64,000 nucleotides of DNA, from contig LSAX01000008.1 of NCBI GenBank assembly GCA_001557505.1, forward strand, positions 434,001-498,000, written 5' to 3'. The notes under the pieces were generated by a model. It saw nothing but the letters and a program-made list of their open reading frames with translations, was not told the origin of the DNA and did no database searches. Each line of letters starts with the position of its first letter. Position 1 is the stretch's first letter. Origin of the DNA: Reticulascus tulasneorum (Eukaryota > Ascomycota > Sordariomycetes > Glomerellales > Reticulascaceae). Both the position numbers and the translations under genes were made by a program. Shown here piece by piece: positions 57,502 through 64,000 of this stretch.

Positions 57502-58935
57502 CTACATAATTATTAGCCCTCCGCTGTGACCATACACACACCTTCTATCAGTACATGAAGCTCCAGTGATTTCCGTCAAACACCTTTCTTGCTGTGCCAA
57601 GTACCACAGGCATTCAAACTCCTCGTCTGACAACAATCGATGCCAGTGATCGCGCGCGCAGCCACTGAGGACGCATTTCCCCCGCAGATACAGATCTGGA
57701 CATATCCCTGCTTCCTTTACCTTGCCCAACATCTCTTCCTCTTTTTCCGCCCAGAGTCTCCAGTCCGGACACAAAGATAACGCTGAAAGCCCCTCCAGCA
57801 CCCTTGCCCTCTCCGCTTGATTCGGCGGCAGCTGGATTACGTACCCGACCATTTGATGTGCCGACACGCCTCCGGATTCTACCACCACGCCTCCGGATTC
57901 CGCCATCCGCCCTCTTGGCTTCGTCGGCATTGTCATTGTTGCCTTTTTCGGTTGGCCGCGCCTCAATCTCATCCCCCCCGAGAATAAGCCGTCAAACTGC
58001 GTCCTCTTAAACCCTAGCTCCTCAACCACCATTCTCGACCCTGCGCCCTCCACGAGCGTGATCTTGTCCCGCACATCCTTGTCTGCCGCTAGTTGGGTGA
58101 GGAACGGCGTATAGCCTGAGTCGTAGCAACACCCCACTAGCACGTGTGCGAACTGGCCCATACTGATAAACATTTCCACGTTTTCTACCCTCGTCAGTTA
58201 GCTTTTGTTCCCATGAGCCACCACCCTCCTTTCTCTCCAGAAACTCACCTCGAATCTTGTGATCTGCTCGCTCTTTTCCCATCCCGACGTCCACAAAGTC
58301 GAACAAGCCTTGCCGGCTATTAAACCCGCAGATGAATTCCCGTAGCTGCGCGACATCTCTTGCCCTCCCGTCTCGTACTAGAGCTGCGCCTAGACCGCTC
58401 ACGTTGGCGAACGCCTTTACCATCACCTGGAACCCGCCTTTCCTGAGCCCAATCTCCTCCGCATACTTCCGGATGTGGCCAAGCAGTCTATCTGCCGCGC
58501 ACACCCCGCCTTTACTGCCTGCCGCGATGAACTTATCGTTAAACTGCTGCAGGTCAGTTGCTTTCCTCAACCCTAGTCTCCTAAGAGCTGGACATACCAC
58601 ATAACCGTCTGCGTCTGCATCTAGTATAAAGACAAGATAAGGCTGCTGGTATGATATTACTCTTTCGGAGCTGGTCTGTGGTTTGTATGCCTTTCGTTTC
58701 GCTAGTTCCCGCTGGAGGTGCTGCCGGTTCTCTTGCTCGTTTTTAAGATCCAACTCCACCTTCGCCAATGCGTCCGAGACCGCATTCAGCTCGTCCACCA
58801 GATCCTAAGAATCGGCAAAAGTCAGTCTCTTTCCTTTGCCACGCTAAGTGGAAACCGGTATCTTACTGTTGCCCATTTGCCGCGTCGGATCCCGACCAAC
58901 GGAGACTCTCCTAGTCCTGTCTGGTAACCCACCAT
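57502..58935 (-). CDS. tandem CCCH zinc-finger protein with NYN-like domain
   Basis: Three exons (58867-58935, 58249-58804, 57502-58184) join in phase and give 435 residues. After a coiled coil (about residues 25-55, 'ALAKVELDLKNEQENRQHLQ') comes a domain beginning 'YLVFILDADADGYVV' with later 'MGKERADHKIR' and 'HVLVGCCYDSGYTPFL'. This order of Asp-rich strands resembles NYN/PIN-type nuclease folds. Two CCCH fingers follow: C-x8-C-x4-C-x3-H in 'CPDLYLRGKCVLSGCARDH' and in 'CLTEITGASCTDRRCVYGH'. The plan fits an RNA-binding, possibly RNA-cleaving, protein found across filamentous fungi. The nuclease assignment is by resemblance only. The first exon (23 codons) is inferred. Confidence 0.8.
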
Positions 58936-59403
58936 TCTTATTAGCCGACTTTAGCTGCTGAATTTCCCTGAAGAAAGAAAGGGGATACGCTCTTCCTTAT
59001 CAGCACGTTTATCGGCAAATAGTTATTCCGGCTCCACAAAAAATATAAAAAACGACAAGCGCTGCCCTACGGTTTAATTACAGAAGCATAGGTAACTTAA
59101 TTACACCAGCATCCCACCCTGGCCGGGGGTACCCGAAGCTAGGTTTTGCAGTGGCGTATTATAGTTTGGCAATCCCCCCTACCCTCAGTTGTTAGTGCAG
59201 TAGGTTAAGCACCTCAATGGCCCCCCTGTGACGACGAGAGTAAAGTCCGTGAGGCTACTTTTACCTACTAGTAGAGAATGACCTGACGCGCTATAGCCTC
59301 GCCCACCACAGGTTGACAGATGAGTGCTTCTAGGGCCTTTGCTGTTAAAAATAACATGTTTATTGTGCGAGGAGACGTTGCCATGTTCTCTAATAGATTG
59401 ACT
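58936..59403. other. intergenic region
   Basis: Promoter side of the CCCH gene and 3' flank of the F-box-like gene. Nothing else is seen. Confidence 0.45.
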
Positions 59404-60654
59404 TCACCACGAACCTGCAAACTCGAAAGGTGTTGATATTTGCTCCGGAGTAGCATCCCCGCCCATAATTTCAATACTAGCCGGCCGCTGCTCGACATGA
59501 ACTCGTGGTTCAAGATCGGAAACTGCCAGATTCACATCTTCCACTGTACCCATTCCAACCAAGGTCAAACTTTTCAAATGCGGCCATTCTTGGTTTGAAA
59601 ATCCCGGAAAGAGCACCCGTTGACTTTCTCGGATGGAAAAGGCCCCGTACTCGGCGGGATGCGTATTACCTGGGTCGATAACAAAATCGTCACTGCGTTC
59701 AAAGCGGTGGCCACAAAGGTAGCGGTTTTCTAGGGTCAGCACCCGGAGTGTGCTCGATGTATGTCGAAGTAATGAAGCCCAATCCTGGAGTACAGAGACC
59801 TCGGATTCTCGGGGAAATCTCCACCGCATTCCAGAGGCGTATTCTCTGTCATCGTCATCAGATTCGTCGTCTGGCCCGTCCTCATCATCCGAAAGTCGCC
59901 AGTCCAAGTCTGCAAGCTTGCACAGATGCACCGTCTCGAGGCTTCTGAAGCGATTGCAGATATCCACGAGGAAGGCAATACCATCAGGTCCATGGTCTTG
60001 ACCCGGCGTTGAGATCAAGTTGATCAGTGTGAGGTGTTTTAGTTCTTGTGGTTTGTCCAAAAGCCCTAACAACACGTCTTTCGACATGTGTCCTCCCAAC
60101 GTCAAGGACTTTAATTTCGTGAGTCCACGGGCTAATGCCTGACCGCTTGCCTCGAGACTCGAATACCCCCACCAGTTTTTCATGTACATCGATAGCGTTT
60201 CGAGATTGGTGAACCGTGCAATCACATCAAATACACACCTACTGCCCTCAGCATGCTCATCGAAGTATACAAAATCGCCCCCGTCGAACTCCTCATGCAC
60301 AATATTAATCCCATGCAGTCTTCCCACGTCCAGCGTTTGGACATTAAAGGCCAGAGCTGCGAAGCGTTCGGGTGACTCGTCCATCATTGTATCGCACGCG
60401 ACAAAGAACTTGCGCGTGGCCTCGACCAGCTGATCATCTTCGAATACCTCGGTGAAATCAAGGTGCCGCCAGAGAAGAGGTATAGTCCTTGCATGCCATT
60501 CCTTGTTTAGCCTACAAAGCGCGCCACGAGATGTCAGATCGGACAACGAAATGATGTGGTCTTGTATCTCCCGTGGCAGAGCAGGGACTTTGGCCAGTGC
60601 CGCAAGCTCATAAAGTTCATACTCGTCCACGTCCGACTCGCTTTTCTGAGACAT
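59404..60654 (-). CDS. F-box/LRR-like protein
   Basis: A single exon of 416 residues from the ATG at 60652-60654. 'LPREIQDHIISLSDLTSRGA' with 'LCRLNKEWHARTIPLLWRHL' near residues 28-65 is an F-box-like start. The rest shows irregular leucine-rich units ('LTKLKSLTLGGHMS', 'PQELKHLTLINLIS', 'FRSLETVHLCKLAD', 'TLRVLTLENRYL', 'WPHLKSLTLVGMG') with an Asp-rich insert ('DDESDDDDRE'). Such proteins recruit targets to SCF ubiquitin ligases in some cases. Whether this divergent F-box binds Skp1 is not known. Confidence 0.75.
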   Translation of the reverse strand: MSQKSESDVDEYELYELAALAKVPALPREIQDHIISLSDLTSRGALCRLNKEWHARTIPLLWRHLDFTEVFEDDQLVEATRKFFVACDTMMDESPERFAALAFNVQTLDVGRLHGINIVHEEFDGGDFVYFDEHAEGSRCVFDVIARFTNLETLSMYMKNWWGYSSLEASGQALARGLTKLKSLTLGGHMSKDVLLGLLDKPQELKHLTLINLISTPGQDHGPDGIAFLVDICNRFRSLETVHLCKLADLDWRLSDDEDGPDDESDDDDREYASGMRWRFPRESEVSVLQDWASLLRHTSSTLRVLTLENRYLCGHRFERSDDFVIDPGNTHPAEYGAFSIRESQRVLFPGFSNQEWPHLKSLTLVGMGTVEDVNLAVSDLEPRVHVEQRPASIEIMGGDATPEQISTPFEFAGSW

Positions 60655-61388
60655 TATCAAAGAATTGAAGCCGAATTGTCGAGAACACAGCTTGGGTGCA
60701 GTTGTCGACGGTTCGCGTGCACTGAAAATTCTATCTGTCTTTGCTTTCCGGCGTTTAACCGCGTTTGTTGCTGCCTAGACCAGTAACTTCGTAGAGGTAC
60801 CGAATTTTGCGCATGCAACATTTGCAACAACAACTGCGAGTTTAGAGCAGACTGCAACCCAGTACTTCGCTCGACTTGCACGCCCCATATTCCTGCTACT
60901 TCAAGTGAAGCGGCGGAGAGGGGGATATCAATTAGGCAAAGCGTGCGTCAAAGGGCAAGAAGAAAAGTGAATACACAACTGCCTGTAAATCATAAGAATT
61001 CTAGACAACTTTCAGCAGCTCTCGCCACGTAACCTATTGCTACTTTCCGAACATAAGCCGACAAAATCAAACAGCAAGATAGACACATAGGATTATACTA
61101 GCGAAACGGGCTTGTCTTAAATGGGGTCCCAAACTTGGCCCTCGGGACACAGGTACTAGATTATGGGCTCAGGGCCAGGCTCCAAAACAGAAACACACAC
61201 AGTACCAAGGGGGCAGGTGACCTAGTAGGCACGATAGCGGTGTAATTGTATTTCCAGGGTCAAACGCACGGTGATTTTTCGATGGAGTTTTGAAGTTGAT
61301 GCGTTGTATTTGTGTAGTTCAGGTCATCAGCTCGATAACTTGGTGGATTCGACTAATATATCTGACTTTCTTCCACCTCCACAACTGA
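60655..61388. other. intergenic region
   Basis: Nothing recognised. The left end should carry the F-box-like gene promoter. Confidence 0.45.
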
Positions 61389-61742
61389 CTATCTGTACTT
61401 CCTGATGAGAATGATAACGATGATGATCAAGACGATGGCCCCCAGGGCACCGCCGACGGCGCCTCCGATGGTAGCTGCGCTGTTGAGAACCTGTCGTTAG
61501 CGCAAGTCATAGTAGCACGGAGGGCAGACAGACGGAGCTCTTACCTGTCTATGGCATCGGCACATCCGTTGCAGGAACCCCTAGTGACGAGCTCATGGGC
61601 CGTTTGCTCTGGAGAGAAGTCAGCTTCGTAACTCGCGAACGAAGTGATCGGCGCCGGACTCACTAAGTTTATGGCCAGTTGGGAAAGCTTCTCCAAGGAT
61701 GGCATAGCCCAGGAGGCCGAAGAGTAGCTGGAAAAGATTCAT
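61389..61742 (-). CDS. 77-residue membrane protein in three small exons
   Basis: Exons 61664-61742, 61545-61608 and 61389-61479 join in phase through GTGAGT and GTAAGA donors. The product has an N-terminal signal-like helix ('MNLFQLLFGLLGYAILGEAF'), a short polar part with two cysteines ('RGSCNGCADAID') and a C-terminal helix with a glycine zipper ('GGAVGGALGAIVLIIIVIIL') ending in 'IRKYR'. None of the exons is long enough to stand out as an open frame. A CTATAAAG box lies about 110 bp upstream. The family is not recognised. The layout is that of a small type I membrane protein that may self-associate through the zipper. Confidence 0.65.
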
Positions 61743-63626
61743 TGATAAATCAATTGATTCTGGATTATTAGAGTATCCGCGGAAACAAGATTATCAGTAG
61801 CCTTCCAGATAAGGCTCCGAATCCGTCAGATTCAGAGTTCTGAGGTGGGGTCTTTATAGTCACAGTTCCCAGCTGAACCCCTTAATCAGGGATGCAGAAG
61901 AGGCACCTGTTAGCAGCGTATTAGCAGTTCAGCCCGTCCAGATTCTACACTTTCCAATATTAGGTAGAGCCACGCCGAGGTCGACTGGGAATCTAGGCCA
62001 GATGATTTTACTTCAAGATCATCACCGGTCAATTGCAGCCTGACATGTAAGATTAAATTCGCTCCTCTCATTGGACTTCCCGCGCGAACCCGCGCGGGCC
62101 AATCTTTTTGGCGTCACTAGTGCATGCGGCTGGGACACCCTCACAGGCCGCTTTTGGTTTCCGGAAGCGACGTTCGCCAGTCTAGATCCCTCAAGGCTGA
62201 GGCTGAAGTGTCGCAGCTGAACAGTATGATACATGCCTCGAAAGATATTATCAATATTGTTGTAATAAAGGCATACACACCCCTGCGCTCCTGCATTTCT
62301 AAGAGGCAAAGTGACACGTTTCTGGGCCAATGGAACAGCCTGCTAATCGAACAGGCCCTCGCTTATCTCTTTGTCGGCCTTGATCGGCCTCTCTATGTAA
62401 GGCCTTACACGATACGAAGTACCCCCTGTTTGTTTGCTAGTGTGTGACTTGTGGCGCTGCCCTTGGCCAATGAAAATAGGACAGGAGTACACAGGGTACA
62501 AGTTGCTACAGGTAATTTAGTACACAAAAATCATATCCCTGAGTATTTGGTCTAAGACTTCTAAGGGGTTAATAACAGTTTCGTCACTATCATATGTAGA
62601 TTCTTGTTAAGAGAGAGGATGGAAAGGGCGCGAACCATGCGGGCCTCTTTCGCAGTCTCGGAGTAATGAACAAACAGGCAACGTAGTGCAGTATCCTCCT
62701 GCGTTAAATCCTAGAGGCCTGTGCCGATCGCCTCCTGGACGTAAGGCTGTAGCGCCGGCGACCCGATCCTCAACAGCCAGGGGGTAGCCGTTGACGAGAG
62801 GCTTGCTGCGGATGGAGTTGGCTGCGACTTGATCTTGAAGCCGTGGAAAGCCTTGCGGACATGGTCTTGGATGCTGGCGACTAGGTCTTTGGCCAGGCGC
62901 AAGACTCCTCCTTGCGACGTGTCCATGCTGTTGTTGCTAAAGCCCATCTCCAAATGCCGGGCGTGTCAGAGGCAGGACCCTTGCTGGTTTTGAAATCACG
63001 TTCCCGAGGGGGGGTTCCTATATACCAGCTCTACTGCAATCTCGTCCGTCGAGAGACTTGCCTGGGCTATCGGAGAACTGGCAGTCTAGGTACGCAGGCG
63101 GCCGCATCACGGCCGCATCACAGCTGGAACGACATCCGACCACACAACCTGGCATCCTTCCAGCTGTCTTTGTTCCTCGGCCTCGGGCGATACCTGTGCA
63201 AAAGTATTCTCCAGCTTTAGTGCGTCAGTTGCGCAGATTCTTTGCTGGAACCCAGCTGTCAGTGCCAAATGCGGCCAGGACTACCATGTGGGCTACGCCT
63301 ACTGCGCGCGCGTGGCACCTCCCGCCACTACTACCCCTGCCGGAGAGGAATACATACTGACCAACCACGAACAGCACTGATATTACAGACCAGGACGGGA
63401 AATATGTCGCCGCAACATGGGTGGATTAACATAAAATACCCATCATAAGATCTTCACTTTCTGGGTCGCCATTTCAAAAGAAATAAAAGACGTTTTTCTT
63501 TATTTTAACACGGGTCTATTAGCAGTCACACCCGTTTAGTACTAAAGCCTATAGTAAGATACGCGCTCGCCGTTATATTCTCACTGCGTGGTGTGTGCGG
63601 GCGGCTCCTGCCTTCACGCTTACAAG
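61743..63626. other. gene-free region
   Basis: About 1.9 kb. An 80-codon minus frame (62711-62953) has no recognised domain and no intron partner. Nothing else is supported. Confidence 0.45.
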
Positions 63627-64000
63627 CTAAAAGAAGAAGTAGATCTTATCGCAAGTATGTCCATCAACGATAGGCCCCCGCGCTCTGTCGTCCTTGAGAC
63701 CCTGAAATCCCCGAAAGCCGTTATTCGCAGCGCTAAGCAACCAGTTACGTTAGTGACGGTAGTTTGAAACAACTCACAGTTTGTTTCACATCCGTAAGCG
63801 GGGCGATATTTGAAAACGTGTGAGTAAGGTGCTCAGGTCTGGAAACACTCACCCAATCCAAGTATAGTCTGGTTCCCAATGCGCATGGCCCGGAATGTTC
63901 CACTCGAAAGTCACGCCCGTGGGGAACGTGCACGTCTGCCTGGAACCCTCCCATTGATGGTAATGCTCTGGTGTAGTGGATCTTTCCACAAGACACCAGT
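63627..64000 (-). CDS. 3' part of a probable small secreted protein (runs off right edge)
   Basis: The last exon (63627-63732) reads 'NNGFRGFQGLKDDRARG' to 'GHTCDKIYFFF' and a TAG. It joins in phase, across a GTGAGT intron (63733-63852), to an open frame with 'QWEGSRQTCTFPTGVTFEWN' and 'IPGHAHWEPDYTWIG' that continues to the window edge. Two cysteines, aromatic residues and the size fit a small secreted protein. The start lies beyond the window. Another frame over 63745-63996 is also open ('KIHYTRALPSMGGFQADVHV'), so the frame choice rests on the splice phase. Confidence 0.45.

Noticed and set aside
62711..62953. 80-codon minus-strand frame
   Set aside because: No recognised domain and no neighbouring exon; other frames are also open over the same bases.

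Overview
The window is nuclear DNA of a filamentous ascomycete (Pezizomycotina). The support is the short 47-120 bp introns with consistent reading phases, two HET-domain genes, a PDR-type ABC transporter, RTA1-like and Pth11/rhodopsin-like membrane proteins, a GH7 family protein, a secreted sedolisin, and decayed LINE sequence. I cannot fix the genus. The gene content (HET genes, transporters, secreted proteins, pseudogenes) and long gene-poor stretches suggest an accessory, perhaps subtelomeric, region rather than a conserved core block.

Layout. 0-8 kb: the 5' part of a HET gene running off the left edge, a CSC1/OSCA-type channel with a probable GC-AG intron, a membrane-tethered sulfotransferase-like protein, and an intact six-exon GH7 gene whose product lacks two of the three catalytic carboxylates. 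9-19 kb: a decayed SRPK-like kinase, an RTA1-like protein, an APH-like phosphotransferase broken by four frameshifts, a CorA-like membrane protein and an uncharacterised two-exon membrane protein. 20-33 kb: a tripeptidyl-peptidase (S53), a full-size ABCG/PDR transporter and a rhodopsin-like membrane protein containing an 18-nt exon. 34-39 kb: a graveyard of enzyme fragments mixed with two intact cysteine-containing secreted proteins (effector-like) and two families of short tandem repeats. 41-51 kb: a single-exon HET gene, a stand-alone trypsin-like protease with an H-D-S triad, and an ankyrin/C2H2 gene interrupted by four in-frame stop codons. 51-64 kb: LINE debris, a truncated secreted alpha/beta hydrolase, a zinc MDR dehydrogenase, a tandem CCCH protein, an F-box/LRR-like protein, a 77-residue membrane protein in three small exons, and a partial secreted protein at the right edge.

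How the genes relate. There is no classical biosynthetic cluster: no PKS, NRPS or terpene synthase is visible. The best functional grouping is 41-51 kb, where HET, trypsin-like and ankyrin genes resemble parts used in fungal self/non-self recognition. That is inference from domain content. Decay takes two forms: single-base indels in the kinase and phosphotransferase genes, and mainly point nonsense changes in the ankyrin gene. A degenerate repeat of about 70-110 bp recurs in three intergenic regions between 1 and 8.7 kb.

No tRNA, rRNA or CRISPR array was recognised. Exon limits were placed by eye from splice motifs and phase, so those of the CorA-like and ABC genes are approximate.
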